Of a stretch of 64,000 nt of DNA, positions 1-8,103 are shown piece after piece. Below the pieces are notes generated by a model. That model ran no database searches. It saw only the letters and a program-made list of their open reading frames with translations, and had not been told where the DNA came from. How positions within the stretch are numbered: position 1 is the stretch's first letter; every line of letters starts with the position of its first letter. Origin of the DNA: Candidatus Geothrix odensensis (GTDB taxonomy: Bacteria; Acidobacteriota; Holophagae; Holophagales; Holophagaceae). Location: positions 1 to 64,000 of the forward strand of contig JADKCH010000017.1 of assembly GCA_016714685.1 (NCBI GenBank), written 5' to 3'. The translations under genes and the position numbers were made by a program.

Positions 1-83
1 CAGTGGCGCGTCCGTTCGCGGGTAGCAGGCCCGGCCCATGAGCCCATGCGAAGCGCCGGGCGAATGGCTGCCGGGCGGGCGCC

Positions 84-251
84 CTATTGAACGGCCTCAG
101 CCTCGACCGCGAGCTGCCCGTCCCGGACCACCAGCCGCGCCAGGCCGCCGGGCTTGAGCTGGCCCTGGAGGACCATGCGGGACAGGGGGTTCACCACCGC
201 CTGCTGGATGAGTCGCTTGAGGGGACGCGCGCCGTAGAGGGGGTCGAAGCC
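84..251 (-). pseudogene. C-terminal ClpB remnant (duplicate)
   Basis: On the minus strand this reads 55 residues starting GFDPLYGARPLKRL and ending in the same EAEAVQ-stop as the intact clpB next door. About three residues differ (for example QQAVV instead of QQVVV). The frame is preserved but there is no upstream ClpB sequence and no start codon context, so it is a truncated duplicate and not a functional gene. Preservation of the frame suggests a recent event, or a strain-variant/assembly duplication. Confidence 0.75.
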
Positions 252-298
252 CGCGGGACCCGCTCCACGAGGCCAAGCGAAGCGCCGGCCGAGTGGGA

Positions 299-319
299 GG
301 ACGCGCCAGTGGCGCGTCC
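299..319. terminator. hairpin downstream of clpB
   Basis: GGACGCGCCA and TGGCGCGTCC form a perfect 10-bp stem around a single G. It lies about 75 bp past the clpB stop codon on the minus strand. No T-tract follows, so a terminator role is only a possibility. The right half recurs at the very start of the window as part of the duplicated block. Confidence 0.35.
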
Positions 320-392
320 GTTCGCGGGGTAGCAGGCCCGGCCCATGAGCCCATGCGAAGCGCCAGGCGAATGGCTGCCGGGCGAGGGCGCC

Positions 393-2966
393 CTACTGCA
401 CCGCCTCGGCCTCCACCAGGAGCTGGCCGTCCCGGACCACCAGCCGCGCCAGGCCGCCGGGCTTGAGCTGGCCCTGAAGGACCATCCGGGACAGGGGGTT
501 CACCACCACCTGCTGGATGAGTCGCTTGAGGGGACGCGCGCCGTAGAGGGGGTCGAAGCCCTCGGCCGCCAGCCAGTCCAGGGCCGCCTCCGGGGCCTCC
601 AACTGCAGCCGCTGTTCCTGCAGCTGGGCCTCCACCCGCCTGAGCTGGATGCGGGCCACGGCCTTCATGTCCTCGCGGCCCAGGGAGCGGAAGATCACCA
701 CCTCGTCCAGGCGGTTCAGGAACTCCGGGCGGAAGTGGGCGTGGAGGGCCGCCTGGACCGCGGCCTCGGCCTTGGCGGGGTCGCCCCCCGCGTCGAAGAT
801 GGCCTGGCTGCCCAGATTCGTGGTCATGAGCACCACCGTGTTGCGGAAGTTCACCGTCCGGCCCTGCCCATCCGTGAGGCGGCCGTCCTCCAGCACCTGC
901 AGGAAGAGATCGAAGGTGCGCGGGTGGGCCTTTTCCATCTCGTCGAGCAGGATGACGGCGTAGGGCCGGCGGCGGATGGCCTCGGTGAGGCGGCCGCCCT
1001 CCTCGTAGCCCACGTAGCCCGGCGCGGCGCCGATGAGGCGGGTGGCATCGGCCTCGTGGGTGAACTCGCTCATGTCGATGCGCACCAGGGCGTTCTCGTC
1101 GTCGAAGAGGAACGCCGCCAGGGCCCGGGCCACTTCGGTCTTGCCCACGCCCGTGGGGCCCAGGAAGAGGAAGCTGCCGATGGGCCGCTTGGGATCACCC
1201 AGACCCGCGCGGTTGCGGCGCAGGGCGTCGCTGATGGCGGTGAGGGCCGGGTCCTGGCCCACCACGCGCTCCCGGAGGCGGGCCTCCATCTTCAGGAGCT
1301 TCTCCACCTCGCCTTCGAGGATGCGGTTCAGCGGAATGCCCGTCCAGCGGCTCACGATGGCCGCGACATCGGCCTCGCCCACCTCCAGGCGCAGCATGGC
1401 GGTCTCCTTGGGAGACCCTGCCACCAGCCGTTTCTCCAGGGCCGGGATCTCGCCGTACTCCAGGCGCGAGGCCCGCTCGTACTCGCCCTTCGTCTTGGCC
1501 TGTTCCAGCTCGATGCGCAAGTCATCCAGCTTCTTCTGGAGCCCGCGGGTCCCCTCGATGACCTGCTTCTCGTTCTCCCACTGGGCGCGCAGCCCTGACA
1601 GCTCCTCGTTCAATTCCGCCAGTTCCTTTTCCAGGTCGGCCAGGCGGGCACGGCTGGCGGCATCCTTCTCCTTGGTGAGGGAATGGCGTTCCAGCTGCAG
1701 CTGCATCTCGCGGCGCTCGCGGATGTCGATCTCCGTGGGGCGGCTGTCCAGCTGCATGCGCACGGCGCTGGCGGCCTCGTCCATGAGGTCCACGGCCTTG
1801 TCCGGCAGGAACCGGTCGGCGATGTAGCGGTGGCTCAGCTGGGCGGCGGCCACCAGGGCCGCGTCCTGGATGCGCACCCCGTGGTGCAGCTCGTAGCGCT
1901 CCTTCAGGCCGCGCAGGATGGAGATGGCGTCCTCCACCCCCGGCTCGTCCACGAAGACCGGCTGGAAGCGGCGCTCCAGGGCCGAATCCTTCTCGATGTA
2001 CTTGCGGTACTCGTCCAGGGTGGTGGCGCCGATGCAGCGCAGCTCACCCCTCGCCAGGGCGGGTTTCAGCAGGTTGGCCGCGTCCATTCCGCCCGACACC
2101 GCCCCCGCGCCTACCAGCAAATGCAGCTCGTCGATGAAGAGCACCACCTGGCCCTCGGCCTTCTCCACCTCCTGGATGACACCCTTGAGGCGCTCCTCGA
2201 ACTGGCCGCGGTACTGGGTTCCCGCCACCAGGGCGCCCATGTCCAGGGCCATGACCCGCAGGCCCTTCAGGCTCTCGGGCACGTCGCGCTTGTGGATGCG
2301 CTGGGCCAGGCCCTCCACGATGGCGGTCTTGCCCACGCCCGGTTCACCGATGAGCACAGGGTTGTTCTTGGTGCGCCGCGAGAGCACCTGCAGCACCCTG
2401 CGGACTTCCTCGTCCCGGCCGATGACGGGGTCGAGCTTTCCCGCAGCAGCCAGGGCCGTGTAGTCCTTGGCGTACTTCTCCAGGCTGGCGAACTTCTCCT
2501 CGGCCTTCTCGTCCTCCACCTTCGAGCCCTTGCGGCCCTCGCGGATGGCCGCCTCGAGCTTCTTCCGGTCCAGGCCGAAGCGTTCCAGCACTTTCTTGGC
2601 GTCGGTATGGGCATTGGCCAGGGCCAGCAGCAGGGCATCCGTGGCCAGGAAGCGGTCGCCCAGGCCCCGGCCGGTGTCGCTGGCCACTTCGAGGAAGTGC
2701 CGGAAGGCCGCGCCCACCTGGGGCTCAGCTCCGCCCACGGCCCGGGGCAGCTTGGCGATGAGGGCCTCGGCGGCCTCCGCCAGGCCCTGGATGGATTCGG
2801 GCCCCAGCCCCGCCCGCTCCAGCAGGGGATGCAGTCCAGCTTCGGTGCCGAGCAGGGTGCCGAAAAGGTGCTGGGGCACCAGCTCCGGATGCTGGTCCCG
2901 AGCGGCCCGTTGCTGGGCGGCCACCAGGGCGTCGTTGGCTTTCTGGGTGAAGGGAAGGAGGGACAT
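393..2966 (-). CDS. clpB: ATP-dependent chaperone ClpB
   Basis: ClpB is the cytoplasmic AAA+ disaggregase that, with DnaK/DnaJ/GrpE, pulls polypeptides out of aggregates. At 857 aa it has full family length. Visible parts in order: Clp N domain (about residues 1-145), first AAA+ module with Walker A GEPGVGKT near residue 207, the long coiled-coil M domain (about 400-520) that separates ClpB from ClpA/ClpC, and a second AAA+ module with GPTGVGKTE, followed by the Clp C-terminal domain ending GFDPLYGARPLKRL. The start MSLLPFTQKAND is typical and has a GAGGTG ribosome-binding site just upstream. No CIRCE operator was seen. The 3' end is duplicated downstream. Confidence 0.97.
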   Translation of the reverse strand: MSLLPFTQKANDALVAAQQRAARDQHPELVPQHLFGTLLGTEAGLHPLLERAGLGPESIQGLAEAAEALIAKLPRAVGGAEPQVGAAFRHFLEVASDTGRGLGDRFLATDALLLALANAHTDAKKVLERFGLDRKKLEAAIREGRKGSKVEDEKAEEKFASLEKYAKDYTALAAAGKLDPVIGRDEEVRRVLQVLSRRTKNNPVLIGEPGVGKTAIVEGLAQRIHKRDVPESLKGLRVMALDMGALVAGTQYRGQFEERLKGVIQEVEKAEGQVVLFIDELHLLVGAGAVSGGMDAANLLKPALARGELRCIGATTLDEYRKYIEKDSALERRFQPVFVDEPGVEDAISILRGLKERYELHHGVRIQDAALVAAAQLSHRYIADRFLPDKAVDLMDEAASAVRMQLDSRPTEIDIRERREMQLQLERHSLTKEKDAASRARLADLEKELAELNEELSGLRAQWENEKQVIEGTRGLQKKLDDLRIELEQAKTKGEYERASRLEYGEIPALEKRLVAGSPKETAMLRLEVGEADVAAIVSRWTGIPLNRILEGEVEKLLKMEARLRERVVGQDPALTAISDALRRNRAGLGDPKRPIGSFLFLGPTGVGKTEVARALAAFLFDDENALVRIDMSEFTHEADATRLIGAAPGYVGYEEGGRLTEAIRRRPYAVILLDEMEKAHPRTFDLFLQVLEDGRLTDGQGRTVNFRNTVVLMTTNLGSQAIFDAGGDPAKAEAAVQAALHAHFRPEFLNRLDEVVIFRSLGREDMKAVARIQLRRVEAQLQEQRLQLEAPEAALDWLAAEGFDPLYGARPLKRLIQQVVVNPLSRMVLQGQLKPGGLARLVVRDGQLLVEAEAVQ

Positions 2967-3160
2967 GGAGCACCTCGGGTCCCAGCATGGATCAAATATG
3001 ATTAAAATGCACTAAAATTTTCTTCAAAACTTGTGCCTATGTGCAAGGCCATCGACATAGGTCCGTGGCAGGGGGCTCCCAGCCTACCTGGGAGGGATCC
3101 GTGACACATCGAGGGTCAGGCCCGGTCGAGGGCGGACCGGGATGCACCGAGCCCCGCCAC

Positions 3161-3180
3161 CTGACCTGACCTGACCTGAC
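3161..3180. repeat. CTGAC pentanucleotide tandem repeat (4 units)
   Basis: Four perfect copies of CTGAC lie head to tail just downstream of the receiver gene. Such a short array can change length by slippage but here lies outside any coding sequence. Confidence 0.9.
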
Positions 3181-3182
3181 CC

Positions 3183-3198
3183 GGCCCTGATCAGGGCC
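3183..3198. terminator. palindrome downstream of the receiver gene
   Basis: GGCCCTGATCAGGGCC is a perfect 16-bp palindrome 37 bp past the stop codon of the minus-strand receiver gene. It could fold as a hairpin and act as a transcript 3' end, but there is no T-tract, so this is tentative. Confidence 0.35.
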
Positions 3199-3234
3199 CA
3201 CCTCCAGCGGGGATGCCCGTCCCGGCGTCGCTAC

Positions 3235-3630
3235 TTAGGCGAGCAGCTTCCTGATGTCCTGCAGGCCGTAGGGTTTGGGCATCAGGGAGACCCGGGGAAA
3301 CAGTTCCGCGAGTTCGGCGGTCACACGCGAGTGGTGCCCCGAGGCGATCACCACCGGCAGCTCTGGCCGCTGGTTGCGAATCATGGCGAGGGCCCAGGCG
3401 CCGCCCATGCCGGGCATGTCCAGATCGAGGATGACGAGCACCGGCTCCGGTGGCTCGGCCAGCCGGGCCAGGGCTTCCTCTCCGGTGGCCGCAAGCACGG
3501 GCGTGTAGCCCAAGTGGGAGAGGATCGAGGCCACTGTGTCGCGCAGGAGCGCATCGTCATCAACCATGAGCACGGAGGCTCTGGCGCCACCTTCCCCGGC
3601 ACTGGGCTGAGCGCTGGGAACAGAAGTCAT
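3235..3630 (-). CDS. single-domain response regulator (CheY-like receiver)
   Basis: A 131-aa protein consisting almost entirely of a receiver domain. The acidic pocket (VDDD), the phospho-acceptor Asp in LDLDMPGMGG and the conserved Lys in MPKPYG are all present. There is no output domain, so it would act through protein contacts or as part of a phosphorelay. The receiver at the C-terminus of the hybrid kinase at 54232-56961 is similar in its motifs and in its ending (LDMNMPGIGGAGT, SKPFGMKEL versus PKPYGLQDI), suggesting a common receiver subfamily. It is divergent from the TetR gene across an AT-rich gap. The cognate kinase is not identifiable here. Confidence 0.9.
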   Translation of the reverse strand: MTSVPSAQPSAGEGGARASVLMVDDDALLRDTVASILSHLGYTPVLAATGEEALARLAEPPEPVLVILDLDMPGMGGAWALAMIRNQRPELPVVIASGHHSRVTAELAELFPRVSLMPKPYGLQDIRKLLA

Positions 3631-3810
3631 AGGACCATCCTAGTGGCGGGGCCTTCACGGAAGCTCATAAAGCGCATTTTTCGAGCATTTGATTTCGCAG
3701 GGGCAGAGGATCTTGGCGCTGCATTTCGACCAGATCTCTGAAGGCCATGCGGATATTGCCCAAGTTGTGGTTCATCTTTCTCCGTCCTGGCGGGAAAGTC
3801 GATTCCATGC

Positions 3811-3838
3811 ATATTAATATTATAAACTATATTAATAT
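3811..3838. promoter_or_regulatory. paired AT-rich palindromes between divergent regulators
   Basis: ATATTAATAT occurs at 3811-3820 and again at 3829-3838, an 18-bp period. Both copies sit in the ~55-bp AT-rich island between the minus-strand receiver gene and the plus-strand TetR gene. Two evenly spaced palindromes in a divergent control region beside a TetR gene suggest an autoregulatory operator and promoter, but this is inference. Confidence 0.4.
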
Positions 3839-3924
3839 AATATTTACATAAAACCAAAGAGCTTGTGTTCTACGAGTCGCCGAAAAAATCGTTTTATGGT
3901 GAACGGAACAAGGAGTGCAAGCGG

Positions 3925-4707
3925 ATGCATGAACGGATCAGGACTTTACGGAGCCTGGAGCCAGCCAACTCAGGGCGCACCTCCTATCTCGCCATTCTCG
4001 AGGCCGCTGCGGGCCTGTTCAGCCAGTTCGCGGCCGAGGACATCACCCTGCGGGACATCCTGGTTATCTCCGGGGTGAGCAACCAGAGCCTGTATAACTA
4101 CTTCCCCAGTGGCCGGGATGACATTGCGCTGGTCCTCTATGACCGCTTCCAGGGGGCCATGGCCGAAGACTTCAGTGGGCATATTCGATCAATTAAATGG
4201 GGTGGAGCGGAAGATGATGCGGAAACAATTGCCTATTTGAGCGCATGTCTTGCAAAATCGGTATTTGGACTCCTGAAAACCAGTCGCACCCTGCAGTCCA
4301 ATCTCTACAGCTACCTCAGGGCCCACAACCTGCTGGGCATCGCCAGCCATTCGGACGAGTTGGAAGCAGCCTTGATGCAGGCATTCAACCTGCCGATCGG
4401 TCACCGATTCGTGAATGAGGAACTGCCGCGGGTCGTTCGAGTCAGCGTGCACACCATCCGGGGCATCGCCGACCTGGGCTTGATGGATCCGGCCTTTTCG
4501 CTGGACAAGCTCGAGTCCAACGCGAGAAAGCTGGGCCGCGCCCTGCTCAGGACCGGCCTACGGGACCTGGACAGCCCCAGCGGGAGCCATGGATTGGCGG
4601 CGGATTCCGCAGGGCCGGGGGCGATCCAGGGCGCTTCCCTCAGCCCGGCCAAGAAACAGGACATCCTGGAACGCATCATGAAACGCAAGCGGTCGGGCTC
4701 GGCCTAG
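3925..4707 (+). CDS. TetR/AcrR-family transcriptional regulator
   Basis: A 260-aa regulator with an N-terminal TetR-type helix-turn-helix (AILEAAAGLFSQF, then ITLRDILVISGVSNQSLYNYF) and a longer C-terminal ligand-binding part. The start is placed at ATG 3925 because an AGGAG sits 9 nt upstream; a GTG at 3865 is in frame but has no ribosome-binding site and lies at the edge of the AT-rich promoter. The stretch around 4180-4260 is less GC-rich than neighbouring genes, a weak hint of transfer. Possible targets are itself and the divergent receiver gene. The effector is unknown. Confidence 0.85.
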   Translation: MHERIRTLRSLEPANSGRTSYLAILEAAAGLFSQFAAEDITLRDILVISGVSNQSLYNYFPSGRDDIALVLYDRFQGAMAEDFSGHIRSIKWGGAEDDAETIAYLSACLAKSVFGLLKTSRTLQSNLYSYLRAHNLLGIASHSDELEAALMQAFNLPIGHRFVNEELPRVVRVSVHTIRGIADLGLMDPAFSLDKLESNARKLGRALLRTGLRDLDSPSGSHGLAADSAGPGAIQGASLSPAKKQDILERIMKRKRSGSA

Positions 4708-4718
4708 CCGACCGGAGG

Positions 4719-5966
4719 CTACAGCGCGGTCCTCGGCTGCACGGCCGCATGGGCCAGGAGCAGGCCCGTGAGCAGGGCGATGGCCACGAAGAGGGCCTGG
4801 AAGGCGGTGTCGAGGCCCATCACCAGCTGCTTCTGAATGATGAACTCGAGGCCCTTGAAGCCGAGGCCCCCGGGCACCAGCACCATGAGGCCTGGCAGTA
4901 GGGTCACCACCGAGGGGCGCCGGGTGAGGCGCGTGAAGAGGTTGCTGCCCAGGCCCAGGGCGAAGGCGCCGAGGCCCACGCCGAACTGGGGCCCCAGCAG
5001 CACGGCGCCCTGGCGCGTGCCGAAGAAGGCCAGCACGCAGGCCGCGAAGATCCAGGGCAGGTCGCGGGGCCGCGCCTTGAAGATCACCACGAAGGCGGAG
5101 GCGGCCAGCAGCAGGGTGGGCAGGATGGTCCAGCCCGGCAGGGGCAGGGGTGTGCCCTGCAGGGCGCGGTCGAGCATGGCCACGGCGAGCCGTTGGCCCA
5201 GGGCCACGCCGAAACCGAGCGACAGGAAGGTCATGGCCGTGTCCACCAGGCGCGCCGTGCCGGCGACGAGGTTGCCGGTGGCCAGCTCGTTCATGGACAC
5301 CACCAGGCGCAGGCCCGGCACGAGGACGATGAGGCCCGCCACCGTGAGCACCTGGGGCGAGACCTGGGGGAACCGGTAGGCCGCGGCCACGGCCAGGAAG
5401 CCCACCAGGGTGCCGGCCACGGGATGGACCAGGCGTGACAGGCCGGCCTTCCGTCCCAGCAGGATGGCCATGAGGCCCACCAGGGCGCCCAGCACGGCCG
5501 TGAGGAGCATCTCGCGCCAGCCGCCGCCGAAGAACATGGCGGCCGGGGCGGAGCCGAGGCCGAAGCACAGCACCGTCAGCAGCGCGCCCCAGCGATCCGG
5601 CGCCGCGAGGATCGCCTGCACGCGGTCATGGGCCCCGGTGGCGTCCAGGTCGCCGGCGATGAGGGCGTCCGTGGTCTCCTGCAGGTCTGACAGCTTCTCC
5701 AGGTTCACATCGCCGGAGGGGCTGCGCTGGATGAAGGTCCAGTGGTGGCCGCCCTTCCCCAGCGAGGCGAAGAAGGCCGTGGGCAGGGCGAAGAACTGGC
5801 CCTCCAGCCCCAGCCGCCCGGAGATCCGGGCCAGGGCATCCTCGAAGCGGTGGGCGGGGATCCCGAAGGCCTGGAAGGCGCGGCCCAGCTCCAGGCAGAG
5901 CGCGATCTCGGGCGGCGTGGCGGCCGGAGGGGCGGGGGCGGGACCAGGTGCTTCGGGCGCGGACAT
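4719..5966 (-). CDS. threonine/serine exporter family protein (ThrE-like)
   Basis: A 415-aa integral membrane protein in which both halves of the ThrE family are fused: an N-terminal portion with the soluble segment (ALCLELGRAFQAFGIPAHRFEDAL, split here as ALCLELGRAF and HRFEDALARI) and a C-terminal set of hydrophobic helices ending in the short tail QPRTAL. Characterised ThrE proteins export threonine and serine across the cytoplasmic membrane; in many bacteria the two halves are separate genes (YjjP/YjjB). About ten membrane segments are visible. The N-terminus is a Pro/Ala-rich stretch. It converges with the TetR gene with an 11-bp gap. The substrate is by family only. Confidence 0.85.
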   Translation of the reverse strand: MSAPEAPGPAPAPPAATPPEIALCLELGRAFQAFGIPAHRFEDALARISGRLGLEGQFFALPTAFFASLGKGGHHWTFIQRSPSGDVNLEKLSDLQETTDALIAGDLDATGAHDRVQAILAAPDRWGALLTVLCFGLGSAPAAMFFGGGWREMLLTAVLGALVGLMAILLGRKAGLSRLVHPVAGTLVGFLAVAAAYRFPQVSPQVLTVAGLIVLVPGLRLVVSMNELATGNLVAGTARLVDTAMTFLSLGFGVALGQRLAVAMLDRALQGTPLPLPGWTILPTLLLAASAFVVIFKARPRDLPWIFAACVLAFFGTRQGAVLLGPQFGVGLGAFALGLGSNLFTRLTRRPSVVTLLPGLMVLVPGGLGFKGLEFIIQKQLVMGLDTAFQALFVAIALLTGLLLAHAAVQPRTAL

Positions 5967-6064
5967 GCCCCAGGTTAGCGGCCCCGGGCCGCCCTGCGGA
6001 TCTTGATCACAAGCGCCGGGAGGAGCGCGGCCCGGCGCATGGCCCTCCCTATCCTGGTAGGGTC

Positions 6065-8103
6065 ATGACCGTCCACACCACCGCCTGTCCCCGGAACTGC
6101 TACAGCACCTGCGCCATGCGGGTGACGGTGGAAGGCGGCCGGATCACCGCCATCGACCCCCACGAAGGCAACTGGGCGACCTCCGAAGGCCCCTGCCTCA
6201 AGGGGCTGAGCTACCTGGAGCGGCAGGTCAGCCCCGAGCGGATCCTGCATCCCATGAAGCGCACCGCCTCCGGTGCCTTCGAGCGGGTGGGCTGGGACGA
6301 GGCGCTGGACCTCATCACCCGCCACCTCGAGACGGCGCGGCGCGGCCACGGGCCGAAGTCCGTCTTCTACTACGCGGCCAGCGGCACCAAGGGCCTGCTC
6401 AACAGCTGCGGCCTGGCCTTCTGGCGGCAGTTCGGCGGCTGCACCACCACCTACGGCGACCTCTGCTGGCCCGCGGGGCTGGAGGCCACGCGCCTCACCT
6501 TCGGCGACAACCGCCAGAGCGCGCCCTGGGACATCGCCGAATCCCGCCTCATCGTCATGTGGGGCAAGAACGCCTCGGAGACGAACCTCCACCAGATGCG
6601 CTTCGTCCATCAGGCGCTGGAGCGCGGGGCCAGGCTGGTGGTGATCGACCCCCGTCGGACGCCCACCGCCGACCGGGCCCACCTGCTGCTGCAGCCGCGG
6701 CCGGGCACCGACGGGGCCCTGGCCCTGGGCCTGGCGCACCTGCTCATCGAGGATGGCCAGGTGGACGAGGCCTTCATCCGGGAGCACGTCCTGGGCTATG
6801 AGGCCTATGCGCAACTGGTGAAGGCCTGGACGCCGATCCGCACCGCCCAGGTGTGCGGCCTCCCGAGGCGCAGCTCCTCGAGCTGGCCGACCTCATGGGG
6901 CAGGTGGCCCCCATGAGCATCTGCGCGGGCTTCGGCATGCAGCGCTACACCAACGGCGGCCAGACCATGCGGGCCATCCAGGCCCTGCTGCCCCTCACGG
7001 GCAACCTCGGCAAGCCCGGTGCGGGCTGGGTCTACGCCAACCTCGCCACCCAGATCTTCGGGCACCTGAAGGACCCCCTGGACTTCTACCCGCCCGAGCA
7101 GCCCGATGGCGTGGTGCGCGTCTCCGTGAGCACCGCGCGCCTGGGCAAGGACATGCTGGCGCAGCAGGACCCCCCGCTGAGGGTGGGCTGGATCGAGCGG
7201 GGCAACCCCGCCGCGCAGAACCCCGAGACGCCCAGCGTACTGGCGGCCCTGCGCGCCCTGGACTTCCTGGTGGTGGTGGACGAGCGGCTCACAGACACGG
7301 CCCGGGAGGCCCACCTGGTGCTGCCCAGCAAGAGCCTCTTCGAACAGACGGATGTCATCGGCGCCTACTGGCACGCCTACCTGCAGATTCGCCAGAAGGT
7401 GGTGGAACCCCCCGGCGAAGTGCGGCCCGAGACCGAGATCTATCGTGCCCTGGGTCAGCGGCTGGGCCTGAGGCCGGAGCAGCTGGCCGAGTGCCTGCCC
7501 GAGGCTGGCGATGCCGGCGTGGAGGCCTGGCTGGAGGCCCGCCTGGCGCCGCACGGACTCAGCCTCGGTCAGCTGCGGGAAGGCCCGGTGCTGGCTCCCG
7601 GCGCTGAGGAAATCGCCTTCGCCGATCTACGCTTCACCACGCCCTCGGGCAAGGTGGAGCTGCTCAGCGAGGAGGCCGTCACCCGCTGGGGCGTGGCAGC
7701 CTTGCCGGACTTCACGCCGCCCGTGGAGAGCCAGGCTGCCGGCGGTGGCAAGCACCCGCTGCAGCTGCTCACGCCCAACACCAAGAACTCGATCCACAGC
7801 CAGTTCCTGCCCCTGCAGGTGATCCGCCAGCTCCTGCCCGGTCCCACCCTGGAGATGGGCCCCGAGGATGCCCACCTGCGCGGCCTGAAAGAGGGCGAAC
7901 GAGTGCGGGTCTTCAACGACCGGGGCAGCCTGGAGCTGCCGCTGCGCATCAGCTTCGGGATGCGGCCGGGCACCGTGGCGGCCTGCAACGGCTTCGGGGC
8001 TGAGGATGGCGGCTCCGTGAACCTGCTGTCCCTGGGCCGCGAGACGGACCTGGGCTTCGGGGCCGGCTTCCACGACAACCTGGTCGAGGTGGAGCGGGCA
8101 TGA
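6065..8103 (+). pseudogene. molybdopterin oxidoreductase catalytic subunit (DmsA-like), frameshifted
   Basis: Two overlapping frames encode one DMSO-reductase-family enzyme. The first (from ATG 6065) gives the N-terminal iron-sulfur motif CPRNCYSTC...C and the first molybdopterin-binding region. The second (to 8103) continues at PEAQLLELADL and carries the rest, including the C-terminal MGD-binding domain. A single missing base near 6860 explains the break; restoring it gives about 680 aa, normal for the family. The stop overlaps the next gene by 4 nt, and that gene encodes the matching iron-sulfur and membrane subunits. No Tat or other signal peptide precedes the cofactor domain, so the enzyme would face the cytoplasm. 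The break may be a real mutation or a sequencing error; substrate unknown. Confidence 0.85.

Larger units (their letters stand above)
1..561. repeat. diverged direct repeat of the clpB 3' end and its downstream spacer
   Basis: Bases 1-252 match bases 307-561 at roughly 94% by eye, with an offset of 306-309. Each copy holds about 83 bp of spacer followed by the last ~56 codons of clpB on the minus strand. Differences are scattered substitutions plus two small indels in the spacer (gain of one G, gain of two bases near the stop codon). The 54 bases between the copies (253-306) are unrelated to clpB coding sequence and end in the hairpin-forming stretch that flanks the second copy. The first copy runs off the window edge, so further copies could lie to the left. 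Confidence 0.85.
2967..3234. other. intergenic region upstream of clpB
   Basis: This 268-bp gap separates clpB from the receiver gene, both on the minus strand. The ~60 bases next to clpB are AT-rich and presumably hold its promoter; no perfect -35/-10 pair or CIRCE element could be assigned. The distal part holds a CTGAC tandem repeat and a 16-bp palindrome. No gene was seen. Confidence 0.5.

Noticed and set aside
3026..3048. Shared AAAACTTGTGC string upstream of clpB and of the respiratory operon (34195-34205)
   Set aside because: An 11-base match in two AT-rich control regions with different flanks is too short to claim a common regulator.
2967..3060. CIRCE or sigma-32 element for clpB
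   Set aside because: No TTAGCACTC/GAGTGCTAA pair and no convincing CTTGAA/CCCAT spacing was found.
3627..3857. Short minus-strand frame in the gap between the receiver and TetR genes
   Set aside because: It runs through the AT-rich promoter island, has no ribosome-binding site and no family resemblance.
3865..3924. Upstream GTG start for the TetR gene
   Set aside because: No ribosome-binding site and non-family sequence; the ATG at 3925 has AGGAG at good spacing.
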